DNA of 64,000 nt. It comes from Procambarus clarkii (Eukaryota; Arthropoda; Malacostraca; Decapoda; Cambaridae). The stretch's first letter is position 1. Each line of letters begins with the position of its first letter. The translations under genes and the position numbers were made by a program. A model generated the notes under the pieces. The model was not told where the DNA came from, made no database searches, and worked only from the letters and a program-made list of their open reading frames with translations. The stretch is taken from assembly GCF_040958095.1 (NCBI RefSeq), contig NC_091158.1, forward strand, positions 32,392,303 to 32,456,302, given 5' to 3'. Below are positions 10,167 to 21,716 of this stretch, piece by piece.

Positions 10167-13100
10167 GTACGCTGCTGAAGGTCACATTGTTCTCACCCAA
10201 CTGAGTGTAGTATTGCCTCTATATAAACATTTTTGACATGGAGACACATCAAGATGAGAGTAGACTTTATATATAGGAAACTTTTTGCTCTAACACCTAA
10301 AACATTTTTATTAATAAAGTCAACTGTCATCTTGGTGTTTCTCTACACTGTGGTCAGTGTAGAGAACTTTACTTAGAGCCTGATGCTTCATTATAGTCCA
10401 GTTACTTTACTCAGAGTCTGATGCTTCATTATAGTCCAGGTACTTTACTCAGAGCCTGGTGTTTCATTGTACTGCAGTTACTTTACTCAAAGCCTAATGT
10501 TTCATTATAGTCCAGTTACTTTACTCATAGCCTGATGTTTCATTATAATCCAGTTACTTTACTCAGAGCCTGATGTTTCATTATAGTCCAGTTACTTTAC
10601 TCAGAGCCAGATGTTTCATTGTAGTGCAGTTACTTTACTTAGAGCCTGATGCTTCATTATAGTCCAGTTACTTTACTCAGAGCCTGATGCTTCATTATAG
10701 TCCAGTTACTTTACTCAGAGCCTGATGCTTCATTATAGTCCAGGTTCCACATTAACCCTCAAACCGCTAGGGGCCCAAATGGAATTCACACCCACAGGCG
10801 CAACAAAAAAAAAATCCAAAAAAATCTTTCGTCTTACAGAAGTGTTCATTTTTGTTCCCTGATCACGGAAAAAAAAAAATCATAGGTGGCATATTTTAGC
10901 CGCAATAGGGTAGGGAAGTGTGGCAAAAAAGGGGCGTTGGCAGAGCCTTCACCAGACGAGGTCTACTCCGCCCGAGCTGTCAGACGGCAGTTGCCACAAA
11001 TATATTATTACCTAATTATTTCAATGTCTCTGATTTTTTCTTAGTTTTTTTGCAGTAATATTATTCCATACAGTGAATTGTAGTATATTTATATAATAAA
11101 ATGTGTGAACCATCGCTGTACTCAAAATTATGGTGTGCATATTAGTGATTCAATTATTATGTTCATAAAAAAATAAACAAATAGTTTTGCTGTTGTTACA
11201 CTATATACACAGGTTATATATAAGTATCTGCATGTTTTGTTCACCATAACGAACTACTAAGTTGGTCTTGTGAGTCAAAAAGCAACGAGGAGTGACCGCC
11301 AAACACCAGCGAGCCACTCGCTGCCACTCCCTCCCACTCCCTCCCTCAACACCACCAACACTCGCCCTCATTCTCCTCCCACAATACTGTTTTTGTATTT
11401 ATTCACTATACACAGACGTTATATATACGTATTTACATGTTTTGTTCACCATAACTGTACATCTAAGCTTGTATGGTGAGTAAAGGCACAAAGACGTAGC
11501 TACTCACACAGTCAGCTGATCGGCGGCCGCCCTCAAGGCCAGATGCACTAATATTTCTCCTCCAACAATATTGTTTGTGGTGTTATTACGCTATATACAC
11601 ATATTATATATAAGTATCTACCTGTTTTATTCACCATACCTGTACAAATAAGCAGGTATGGTGCCCAAAGACCATAGTGGCCATCAGTTAACAATATGCC
11701 AAGTCGTGCAGACGACGCTCCTCCCTCACCAAAATGGCGGCTCCCAACCTATTCCTCTCGCTGTTATCTCACAATATACACACGTTATATATAAGTATCT
11801 ACATTTGTGTTCACCATGGCGAACCACTAAGCTGGTATAGTGAGTGCAGTCAATAAATGGTGGCCATACACAGTCAGAAGACGACACCACAACCCTCCCT
11901 CCACAGTCTTACTCCTCCCTCCATGGAGCACAGCGCTAAATATCATCACAATCCTGCTATTTTCAGAATCCTGGTCAGTTTTATCACAGTCAGGGGGCTT
12001 CAGTAATACTATCACTGCTAAATAATAGCATGAACAAGCATATTATGGCATTTGTAGGCGATGCTGTGGTCACAAGCTGAACAGCGGTGCTGGGAGCTCG
12101 TGCTGCGTGCCCCAGCCTTGGTGGCTTGCTCAATACTGACACTGTAACACCCAAGAATGTTGGCCTGGATTTTTTTTCTAGGTGGCATCTGGCAACTATC
12201 GGTCATGGCTGTACTATTGCTGCCCCTATCCCAGGCGGGGCGTTTAAATTATAGTGCTAGACACGAAATCATATATAAATGATGTGCGCGGTTTCGGTTT
12301 TGTCACTGATATCATATATATATGATATGCGCGGTTTGAGGGTTAATGTTTGTGTTGGTAATGACAGGTGCAGGAGACCATCAGGGAGGCCCTGGAGATG
12401 ATGGCCACAGAGACAGGTGCCACAGCTGACCCCGTACACCTGGGAGACTCAGCCTCTATCATTAATGTTTGTGTTGGTAATGACAGGTGCAGGAGACCAT
12501 CAGGGAGGCCCTGGAGATGATGACCACAGAGACAGGTGCCACAGCTGACCCCGTACACCTGGGAGACTCAGCCTCCACCATTAATGTTTGTGTTGGTAAT
12601 GACAGGTCCAGGAGACCATCAGGGAGGTTCTGGAGATGACGACCACGGAGACAGGTGCCACAGCTGACCCCGCACACCTGGGAGACTCAGCCTCCAGCAT
12701 CATGAATAAAGTTCAGGAAATCACTGGAGAGATCCCCCAGAAGCAATTAACAGTAAGTTTTTTATTTTCTCTCATAGGTCATATCACAAGATATTGAGTT
12801 GCGTTTTGAGGAGAGGAAGCCTGTTCTTAGGTTTATTGGGGGTTCCCCAAGGTCAACTACTGACTTTCCTTAACGTACAATCTAAAATAGTTGTCTAACT
12901 CCTGGATAAATATATTCTGGTAGGTGAACAGGGTCATCAGGTGAAAGGAAACATCGGATCCATTTCTGGCCTGCATGGTGATTGAACCCGTGATCCTCTA
13001 TTGAACCCGGGATCCTGGCCCCCCTCACAGAGGCGCAGAGAGCTGGTGACACTCCACCAACCTACCGGGAAAGCATCCAGAAAGACAGCGAACCACAGAC

Positions 13101-16100
13101 CACTGCTGGGTTCCAAGAGACTGAAGCCTTGAAACTGCCAACAAACTCCTAAACAATACCAGCACCAACCCCCTGCCAGTAGAGGGGGGCTGGAGCTACA
13201 GGTCCAGCACCAACCCCCAGCCAGTAGAGGGGGGCTGGAGCTACAGGTCCAGCACCAACCCCATGCCAGTAGAGGAGGGCTGGAGCTACTGGTCCAGCAT
13301 CAACCCCCCTGCCAGTAGAGGAGGGGCTGGAGCTACAGGTCCAGCACCAACCCCCAGCCAGTAGAGGGGGGCTGGAGCTACAGGTCCAGCACCAACCCCC
13401 TGCCAGTAGAGAGGGCCTGGAGCTACAGGTTCAGCACCAACCTCTTGTCAGTAGAGGGGGGGGGGGCTGGAGTTACAGGTCCAGCACCAACCCCCTGCCA
13501 GTAAAGGAGGGATGGAACTACAGGTCCAACACCAACCCCCTGCCAGTAGAGAGGGCCTGGAGCTACAGGTTCAGCACCAACCTCTTGTCAGTAGAGGGGG
13601 GGGGGGCTGGAGTTACAGGTCCAGCACCAACCCCCTGCCAGTAGAAAGGGCCTGGAGCTACAGGTTCAGCACCAACCTCTTGTCAGTAGAGGGGGGAGGG
13701 TGAAGCTACAGGTTCAGCACCAACCCCCTGTCAGTAGAGTGGGGGGGGAGCTGCAGGTCCTACACCATCCCCCTGCCAGTAGACGGGGGGGCTGGAGCTA
13801 CAGGTCCAGTACCAGCCCCCTGCCATTAGATAAGGGCTGAAGCTATAGGTCCAGCACCAACCCCCCCTGCCACTAGAGGGGGGCTGGAACTACAGGTCCA
13901 GCACTAACCCCCCCGCCCCCCCCCCCCCACCCAACCAGTAGAGGGGGGCTGGAGCTACAGGCCCAGCACCAACCCCTTGCCATTAGAGAGGGTGGGAGCT
14001 ACAGGTCCAGCACCAACCCCCTGCCAGTAGAGGGGGGCTGGAGCTACAGGTCCAGCACCAACCCCCTGCCAGGAGAAAGGGGGGCTGAAACTACAGGTCC
14101 AGCTACACGTGTTATACCACCAAACAACATTGACCACAGGTGATAATGGGGCTGACACTGTCCACAGGTGATAATGGGGCTGACACTGACCACAGGTGAT
14201 AATGGGGCTGACTCTGTCCACAGATGATAATGGGGCTGACACTGACCACAAGTGATAATGGGGCTGACACTGACCACAGGTGATAATGGGGCTGACATTG
14301 ACCACAGGTGTTAATGGGGCTGACATTGACTACAGGTGATAATGGGGCTGATACTATCCACAGGTGATAATGGGGTTCACACTGTCCACAGGTGATAATG
14401 GGGCTGATACTGTCGACAGGTGATAATGGGGCTGACACTGTCCACAGGTGATAATGGGGCTGACACTGTCCACAGGTGATAATAGGGCTGACACTGTCCA
14501 CAGGTGATAATGGGGCTGACACTGACCACAGGTGATAATGGGGCTGACACTGCCCACAGGTGATAATGGGGCTGACACTGCCCACAAGTGATAATGGGGC
14601 TGACACTGTCCACAGGTGATAATGAGGGGACACTCTACAGGTGATAATGGGGCTGACACTGCCCACAGGTGATAATGGGGTTGACACTGCCCACAAGTGA
14701 TAATGGGGCTGACACTGTCCACAGGTGATAATGAGGGGACACTCTACAGGTGATAATGGGGCTGACACTGTCTACAGGTGATAATGGGGCTGACACTGTC
14801 CACAGGTGATAATGGGGCTGACACTGACCACAGGTGATAATGGGGCTGACACTGACCACAGGTGATAATGGGGCTGACACTGACCACAGGTGATAATGGG
14901 GCTGACACTGACCACAGGTGATAATGGAGCTGACACTGTCCACAGGTGATAATGGGGCTGACACTGACCACAGGTGATAATGGGACTGACACTGACCACA
15001 TGGGATAATGGGGCTGACACTGACCACATTTGATAATGGGGCTGACACTGTCCACAGGTAATAATGGGGCTGACACTATCCACAGGTGATAATGGGGCTG
15101 ACACTGTCCACAGGTGATAATGGGGTTGACACTGTCCACAGGTGATAATGGGGGGACACTGTCTACAGGTGATAAAGGGGCTGACACTGTCCACAGGTGA
15201 TAATGGGGCTGATACTGACCACATGTGATAATGGGGCTGACACTGACCACAGGTGATAATGGGGTTGACACTGTCTACAGGTGATAATGGGGCTGATACT
15301 GTCGACAGGTGATAATGGGGCTGACACTGACCACATGTGATAATGGGGCTGACACTGTCCACAGGTGATAATGGGGCTGACACTGTCCACAGGTGATAAT
15401 GGGGCTGACACTGTCCACAGGTGATAATGGGATTGACACTGTCCACAGGTGATAATGGGGGGGACACTGTCTACAGGTGATAAAGGGGCTGACACTGTCC
15501 ACAGGTGATAATGGGGCTGATACTGACCACATGTGATAATGGGGCTGACACTGTCCACAGGTGATAATGGAGCTGACACTGTCCATAGGTGATAATGGGG
15601 CTGACACTAACCACAGGTCATAATGGGCTGACACTGACCACAGGTGATAATGGGGCTGACACTGTCCACAGGTTGAGGACCTCCGCAGGATGAGGGAGTC
15701 CGTCAAGAGGCTGGTGGAGGCTGGTCGTGTGGTGGCCGTCAAGAGGCTGGTGGAGGCTGGCAGGGTGATGGCTGTCCAGGAAGACCAAGATGGCCGCCGC
15801 TCCGCCAGGATAACTCTACAAGACGGACAGCTGTACCTCCACCCACTCCTGCGTCAGCCCTCGCCTGCCCACGCCCACACCCTCCAGGTCACTTTATTAC
15901 ACTCACTAGTCTTACTGACATTACTGACTTACTGAGTTTTGATAACTAATATGATAACATTTTGTTATACAGTTATTAGCATTCTTTATTTCATTTTCTG
16001 TAGGAGAGTGAGGTTGTGGGCGTGCTGGACCCCTCCTGCACCCTGGTGTTCCTTGACCTCGGGTGGGCGCGGTCAACAAGAGGGCGGGTCACCATCCGGC

Positions 16101-16516
16101 TGACCCCGGACACTCCGCTGGCCAGACAGTTTGTGTTGTTGTGTACGGGCCAGTGGGGCCACACCTACCGCAACACTAAACTGTTGCGGGTGTGTTACAA
16201 GGGTAAGCCGGGGGAGTGGGTGAAGGGCGGAGACTACGAGAGTAATGATGGTGAGGGAGGAGCCCCAATGCTACCCGACCTCCAGGGGCAGTACCGGAGG
16301 TCAGGTCAGGCAGGAGCTGTGCGGGCCTTGGGTGGGCCTAGGGGTCCCAGGTGTGCCCAGTTCGTCATCACCACCAGGGACCTCCAGGGTGGTGGCCAGT
16401 GGTCACGTGTCTTCGGTGATGTGGTGAGCGGCTTGGATGTGGTGAGGGCGGCAGTCAACCACAGTGACATTACGGAGGTGACTGTGGTGGACTGTGGTGT
16501 TGTGCTGCCACTCTAG
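9480..16516 (+). CDS. RING finger / coiled-coil / cyclophilin-like protein, four visible exons (5' exon missing)
   Basis: Exons 9480-10166, 12606-12752, 15672-15887 and 16004-16516 are all phase 0 and join into one 520-codon frame ending in TAG. Acceptors are AG; donors are GTACGC, GTAAGT and GTCACT. The first exon holds a C3HC4 RING (expected E3 ubiquitin ligase) and a predicted coiled coil. The last exon is a cyclophilin-type fold. The likely role, by analogy with TRIM proteins, is ubiquitination of a partner bound by the cyclophilin domain; this is inference. No B-box is evident. The initiating exon was not identified; the reading frame upstream of 9480 looks intronic because a pyrimidine tract and AG precede it. 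Confidence 0.8.
10167..10364. other. start of intron after exon A
   Basis: Unique intronic sequence leading into a tandem array. Confidence 0.6.
10365..10745. repeat. 38-bp intronic minisatellite
   Basis: About ten copies of a unit containing TTACTTTACTCAGAGCCTGA and TTCATTATAGTCCAG. The piggyBac-type element starts ten bases after its last unit. Confidence 0.85.
10756..12342. mobile_element. non-autonomous piggyBac-type element
   Basis: Perfect 12-bp terminal inverted repeats (CCCTCAAACCGC at 10756-10767, its reverse complement at 12331-12342) are flanked by TTAA on both sides (10752-10755, 12343-12346). TTAA targeting and ends starting CCC define piggyBac-type elements. At 1587 bp with no transposase frame, it must have moved using an enzyme from elsewhere. 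It lies in the intron of the RING gene, in non-coding sequence. Confidence 0.85.
11200..11845. repeat. four subrepeats with hairpins inside the piggyBac-type element
   Basis: Segments near 11200-11275, 11400-11480, 11590-11665 and 11770-11845 share ATATACACA, TTATATATAAGTATCT and TTCACCAT. They recur about every 190 bp. The third ends in a perfect dyad, CACCATACCTG ... CAGGTATGGTG. The others keep a weaker version. Confidence 0.75.
12343..12605. repeat. two decoy copies of an acceptor plus partial exon
   Basis: A 118-bp block containing TGTTGGTAATGACAG (acceptor) and the first codons of exon B occurs three times, with acceptors at 12366-12367, about 12484-12485 and 12604-12605. Only the third copy runs on to a donor. 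Because 118 is not a multiple of three, reading on from copy 1 meets a TGA within copy 2. The first two copies are therefore pseudo-exon starts. Confidence 0.8.
12606..12752 (+). CDS. exon B of the RING-cyclophilin gene
   Basis: 49 codons, phase 0 at both ends, ending before GTAAGT. The Glu/Thr-rich helical peptide (VQETIREVLEMTTTETG, then NKVQEITGEIPQKQL) may extend the coiled coil. It is chosen over the two upstream copies because only it keeps the frame and owns a strong donor. Confidence 0.8.
12753..13150. other. intron, with a probable dispersed-repeat fragment
   Basis: GGTGAACAGGGTCATCAGGT at about 12923 and the repeated GAACCCG(T/G)GATCCT near 12985-13015 resemble tRNA-related dispersed repeats. 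No exon is seen. Confidence 0.4.
13150..14110. repeat. intronic minisatellite of about 42 bp
   Basis: Roughly 22 imperfect copies containing GGAGCTACAGGTCCAGCACC and CCAGTAGAGGGG, with variable G and C runs. Confidence 0.85.
14122..15671. repeat. 28-bp minisatellite built from the splice acceptor of exon C
   Basis: About 55 copies of a 28-bp unit (GGTGATAATGGGGCTGACAC, then TGTCCACA). The last unit supplies the TGTCCACAG acceptor of the next exon, so every unit carries a CCACAG/GT look-alike. Minus-strand frames here are repeat artefacts. Confidence 0.9.
15672..15887 (+). CDS. exon C of the RING-cyclophilin gene
   Basis: 72 codons, phase 0. It contains an in-frame 12-residue tandem duplication, VKRLVEAGRVVA then VKRLVEAGRVMA, a basic amphipathic stretch. 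The rest (ARITLQDGQLYLHPLLRQ) is unassigned. The acceptor is the last unit of the 28-bp array. The donor GTCACT is weak, but the 116-bp intron and the next acceptor keep the frame. Confidence 0.75.
16004..16516 (+). CDS. exon D: cyclophilin-like domain and stop
   Basis: 170 codons and TAG. Cyclophilin landmarks are VFLDLGW at the first strand, TPLARQFVLLCTGQWG, WVKGGDYESNDGEGG (family QGGDF...NGTGG), CAQFVITTRDL (family SQFFI), RVFGDVVSGLDVV and VVDCGV at the end. Compared with cyclophilin A, the active-site Arg is kept in LLRVCY. The Gln before GGD is Lys, and the Trp/His of the WLDGKHVVFG region are not conserved. Isomerase activity is doubtful, while a peptide-binding role remains possible. 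Confidence 0.85.
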   Translation, partial: ESEVVGVLDPSCTLVFLDLGWARSTRGRVTIRLTPDTPLARQFVLLCTGQWGHTYRNTKLLRVCYKGKPGEWVKGGDYESNDGEGGAPMLPDLQGQYRRSGQAGAVRALGGPRGPRCAQFVITTRDLQGGGQWSRVFGDVVSGLDVVRAAVNHSDITEVTVVDCGVVLPL

Positions 16517-17815
16517 TTCACTGTACCACCACCATCACTACTGTGGTGTAGTGCTGCCACTCTAGTTTACTGTACCATCACCATCACTACTGTGGTGTTG
16601 TGCTGCCACTCTAGTTCACTGTACCACCACCATCACTACTGTGGTGTTGTGCTGCCACTCTAGTTTACTGTACCATCACCATCACTACTGTGGTGTTGTG
16701 CTGCCACTCTAGTTCACTGTACCATCACCATCACTACTGTGGTGTTGTGCTGCCACTCTAGTTTACTGTACCATCACTATCACTACTGTGGTGTTGTGCT
16801 GCCACTCTAGTTCACTGTACCACCACCATCACTACTGTGGTGTTGTGCTGCCACTCTAGTTCACTGTACCATCACCATCACTACCGTGGTGTCGTGCTGC
16901 CACTCTAGTTTACTGTACCACCACTATCACTACTGTGGTGTTGTGCTGCCACTCTAGTTCACTGTACCATCACTACTGTGGTGTTGTGCTGCCATTCTAG
17001 TTCACTGTACCACCACCATCACTACTGTGGTGTTGTGCTGCCATTCTAGTTCACTGTACCATCACTACTGTGGTGGTGTGCTGCCATTCTAGTTCACTGT
17101 ACCACCACCATCACTACTGTGGTGTTGTGCTGCCACTCTAGTTCACTGTACCACCACCATCACTACTGTGGTGTTGTGCTGCCATTCTAGTTCACTGTAC
17201 CACCACCATCACTACTCTGGTGTTGTGCTGCCACTCTAGTTCACTGTACCACCACCACCATCATTACTGTGGTGTTGTGCTGCCACTCTAGTTCACTGTA
17301 CCACCACCACCATCATTACTGTGGTGTTGTGCTGCCACTCTAGTTCACTGTACCATCACCATCACTACTGTGGTGTGCTGCCACTCTAGTTCACTGTACC
17401 ATCACCATCACTACTGTGGTGTTGTGCTGCCACTCTAGTTCACTGTACCATCACCATCACTACCGTGGTGTTGTGCTGCCACTCTAGTTCACTGTACCAC
17501 CACTATCACTACTGTGGTGTTGTGCTGCCACTCTAGTTCACTGTACCACCACCATCACTACTGTGGTGTTGTGCTGCCACTCTAGTTCACTGTACCACCA
17601 CCATCACTACTGTGGTGTTGTGCTGCCACTCTAGTTCACTGTACCACCACCATCACTACTGTGGTGTTGTGCTGCCACTCTAGTTCACTGTACCACCACC
17701 ACCACCATTACTGTGGTGTTGTGCTGCCACTCTAGTTCACTGTACCACCACCATCACTACTGTGGTGTTGTGCTGCCACTCTAGTTCACTGTACCACCAC
17801 CATCACCATCACTTC
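16504..17815. repeat. minisatellite grown from the stop-codon region
   Basis: About 27 copies of a unit near 48 bp containing TGTTGTGCTGCCACTCTAG and TTCACTGTACC. The first copy is the end of the coding exon itself, including the TAG. The array therefore lies in the 3' UTR or flank and repeats the last codons and stop. Confidence 0.9.
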
Positions 17816-18371
17816 TGCATCATTATGGACTGCATGTTTTGATGACAATGTAACTTAAGGACAGACCTTTATCACTATATCATCATAACTTCACTATCTT
17901 TGGTATTTAACACTTTGGTATTTATACTTTGGTATCATATACTTGACAATGACAGCTGTATCACCATCAATGCTATATCTTCTCAGTACTGTAACCTATC
18001 ATTGCTGTATCACTATAGCTTCACTATCACCTCTATATATCACCATCACCTTAGTGCCCACACTTGGGGTCATATACTGACCATATTAAGTAACAAATTG
18101 TTGGTGTCACCATATGACAGCTGTTGTCACTGTTATGTCACCAACAGCTCACTATCACATAACACTGTCACTGCTACACCAACATCATTTCTCTTTCTCC
18201 GCATTATCACCTCACACTGATAGATTTCCTCCTTACATTCACTGTTATATCACTATCATTGCTACAGTACCACTACCGCACCATCACTACTATATCACCA
18301 TCACTGTCATATCACCTCACTACCACTACTATACTACCATCACTTCACTATCACTGCTATTTCACTATCAC
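17816..18371. other. TATCACTATCA-rich low-complexity DNA
   Basis: Degenerate TCACTAT/CATCACC repeats. No gene seen. Confidence 0.6.
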
Positions 18372-19112
18372 TCGGGTGTGTTGTGATATTACCATACTGG
18401 AGCATGGTGTGTTGTGATATTACCATACTGGTCCATGGTGTGTTGTGATATTACCATACTGGACCATGGTGTGTTGTGATATTACCATACTGGAGCATGG
18501 TGTGTTGTGATATTACCATACTGGACCATGGTGTGTTGTGATATTACCATACTGGTCCATGGTGTGTTGTGATATTACCATACTGGACCATGGTGTGTTG
18601 TGATATTACCATACTGGACCATGGTGTGTTATGATATTACCATACTGGTCCATGGTGTGTTGTGATATTACCATACTGGACCATGGTGTGTTGTGATATT
18701 ACCATACTGGACCATGGTGTGTTGTGATATTACCATACTGGACCATGGTGTGTTGTGATATTACCATACTGGACCATGGTGTGTTGTGATATTACCATAC
18801 TGGACCATGGTGTGTTGTGATATTACCATACTGGACCATGGTGTGTTGTGATATTACCATACTGGTCCATGGTGTGTTGTGATATTACCATACTGGACCA
18901 TGGTGTGTTGTGATATTACCATACTGGTCCATGGTGTGTTGTAATATTACCATACTGGACCATGGTGTGTTGTGATATTACCATACTGGACCATGGTGTG
19001 TTGTAATATTACCATACTGGACCATGGTGTGTTGTGATATTACCATACTGGACCATGGTGTGTTGTGATATTACCATACTGGACCATGGTGTGTTGTGAT
19101 ATTACCATATGG
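18372..19112. repeat. 30-bp minisatellite
   Basis: About 25 copies of a unit with GTGTGTTGTGATATTACCAT and ACTGGACCAT. The variants GGAGCAT, GGTCCAT and GGACCAT are interspersed. Confidence 0.9.
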
Positions 19113-20560
19113 GTGTGAGGTGGTGTTATGCCCACACATACACCAATATGATCATACTGTAGCTGGTGTATGATGTGCTCAAACTGTATAGTGATGTCTT
19201 GGCTGATTAGCCTAGTATCACGAATATTAATTTATGTAGTTATTCTTTTTTCAACAACACACTAGTATTAAATGTGTATTGCCAATGTATTCCACATATA
19301 TATCTATGTATATTATATATCTGTACCATAAGTCCTTGCCATGTATTTGTGGATATATATTAGAAGTCTAGTGAATAGCAGTAGCCTAATGTCATCTAGC
19401 TTGAAAAACATCCGTATATGCTTATATTATGGAATGCTACATAATGCTGTATAGGAAATATTATGTGAGCTATGATGGAGAATGTATAAATTTAGGTCTC
19501 GGATGTATTACTGTCATGTATACTGTGTAATTTCCCTTTCATTATTGTTCATTGCATTGTTCTCTAACACTAAATTAGATTTTGGCATTGTGAGATGTAT
19601 ACCACATAGACATGCTTTTGATACAGATGTATATATTTACACTTTATATTGTATTCATGTATACTTATGTATAATGGCTGGCGGGCAGACGTCTTGAAAT
19701 CCTCCCTTAACCCCTCCTCCCCTCTCCCGCCAGTGTTACCATGTCTTGCCAATATGAATTCTTTGTTCAAATATTTTTATATCATGATATAATCTTTAAT
19801 GTACTGAATTATTGATATGTATTATTATGTAAGGTTGTGTATTATAGTCTTTATTTTGTTGATATATGAATTAGAAGTTCTTGATCGAGATATGTCTGTA
19901 TATGAGCTTGAGATATTTGAAAGAGAGGAGTCAGCTGACTCATAGAGGTGGATACAGTGTCGCTCCCGGCCAGCATGGCTCTGGGCGGTCACTCTTTGAT
20001 TTTCTCAGTCGAGCGGATGTGTTGCCGCTACGGTCCGGGTTTTGTGACCTTATTTGTGTCATTTGACTGCTAGGATATTTGTCATGTTGCAGTAATGTAT
20101 ACCATGGATCAATTCTACCATTGTGTATCCTTTATACCAGGTGATAGGTGCTGTTATATATCTTAGTGAGGTGGGTAGCTGAGGATCTTAAGTGATGCCA
20201 TTGTGCTGTATATGATATTGATTTCTCATACCTCATTTGTTAATGGTTGTGACACCACCACCACCACCCTGTATTGGTTTTAGCAGCATAATAGGCGCCA
20301 GTGTCCCACTGCGCCACGATAGAGCCTGGCGTCAGCTAGTGCTGATTGTATGCAGTTTTGAGACCTGTTGATGATCATGCCCAGCTTTGAGAAGCTGGAT
20401 AAATCACTGAGTGTGATTTTATAGATTGTATTCTTTTTTATGTTATGTTCATTTATGTTAATGCCCAGTAAACTGGTATATTTTTTGTTAGCCTTTCACT
20501 CCCCTAGATACTTATTGATATTTGGCAAGTCTATGTTTTCCATTGATCTCCTGACCATTG
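19113..20560. other. AT-rich intergenic DNA
   Basis: No gene, RNA or element recognised. Confidence 0.5.
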
Positions 20561-20563
20561 ATC

Positions 20564-20790
20564 TCCACTGAAACCTGACCAGGATTTTCACACAATTCCT
20601 CCATGCACTCTGGTGGATTTTCACACAATCCCCCCTTGCACTCTGGCTGTTATCTAGGAATGTTCTACCTCTGACGCTCCTCTTTTAATACACAGAGTAA
20701 TGACACTAACATGTGATTACCCCCCATGCACTGTGTCAGAGTGCATGGGGGGGGGGGGATTGTGTGAAAATCCTGGTCTGGCTTCAGTGG
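20564..20790. repeat. inverted repeat with about 45-bp arms
   Basis: The left arm (about 20564-20612) and right arm (20737-20790) are reverse complements through CCAGGATTTTCACACAAT and CATGCACTCTG. A partial copy of the arm follows the left arm. An inner 12-bp hairpin, CCCCCATGCACT with its complement, lies at 20721-20752. Confidence 0.75.
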
Positions 20791-21716
20791 AAGCCTCAGG
20801 AAACCCTTGTGTGTTCATCAGAACTCCAGATTGCAGTCCTTTTCTATGTCATGGCCTGATTGTCTGGGGCATGAGCATGAAAATACTCACCACATAGGTT
20901 CGAATCCTCATCATGGCTCCTAAGGATTTTCTCACTAATTTAATTATTCCCATCCTAATTAGTAACAATATGTATTCGAGAAATAGTGATGGGCTGTAAT
21001 TACTCTCGGTTCACTTCCACACCTGCAGAGGTAGGAAATAAACTCCTAAGTCAAAAATTAAAACATTTAATACAAATAAATGACGATGGCAAATATTGAT
21101 ATTAACTGAGGCTGGACCCACAACCCCTCAGTGTACTCTTCTTGAACTCTCTTCAACACTCCCGTTACACCATGTTACAAACATGTTGTTAATTATCTTG
21201 TATCACACGTGACTGTCTCCGCTGTAACTGAGGTGAACCTTTGGTCAAAACTGTACATACAACTAATGTGCTCATGTGCTCAATATCTTCACCACATAAC
21301 CTTCACTTCCTGGCCAAAAATAGTTACCAATAAATCAACATATGGTCAAACACTCCACATAATGGACAACAATAACTGGGTACACTAACTTGCACATATA
21401 TGTCTAATATTGGTAAGTCCCTTGACGATTGTTCATCAATAACATTCCCTGAGGTAATTAAGATCAGTCATTCTCGACACCAAGACAAAAGAATATTACA
21501 TGCATGGAAAGGTATGAGCAGTTGGTCATAGGAGACACTGCTAACGACCCGTTGTTGAGTGCCTTAAACACTCCACTGGGATGTTGGGGCAATGTTCACA
21601 CTGATGCATCTGGCAGCGTGGCGCCTCCCTTGCTGGCTGAGACCCAGTAACAGTCTGGGCTTCACACTCTCCTCCAAATATATCAACCCAGCCTCTTGTT
21701 TACACACTGCTTTTGT
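20791..21716. other. intergenic, no gene recognised
   Basis: AT-rich unique sequence leading into the 28-bp array. Confidence 0.5.

Noticed and set aside
13955-15742. Frames repeating SAPLSPV and PIITCGQCQ
   Set aside because: Translations of the 28-bp intronic array in overlapping phases.
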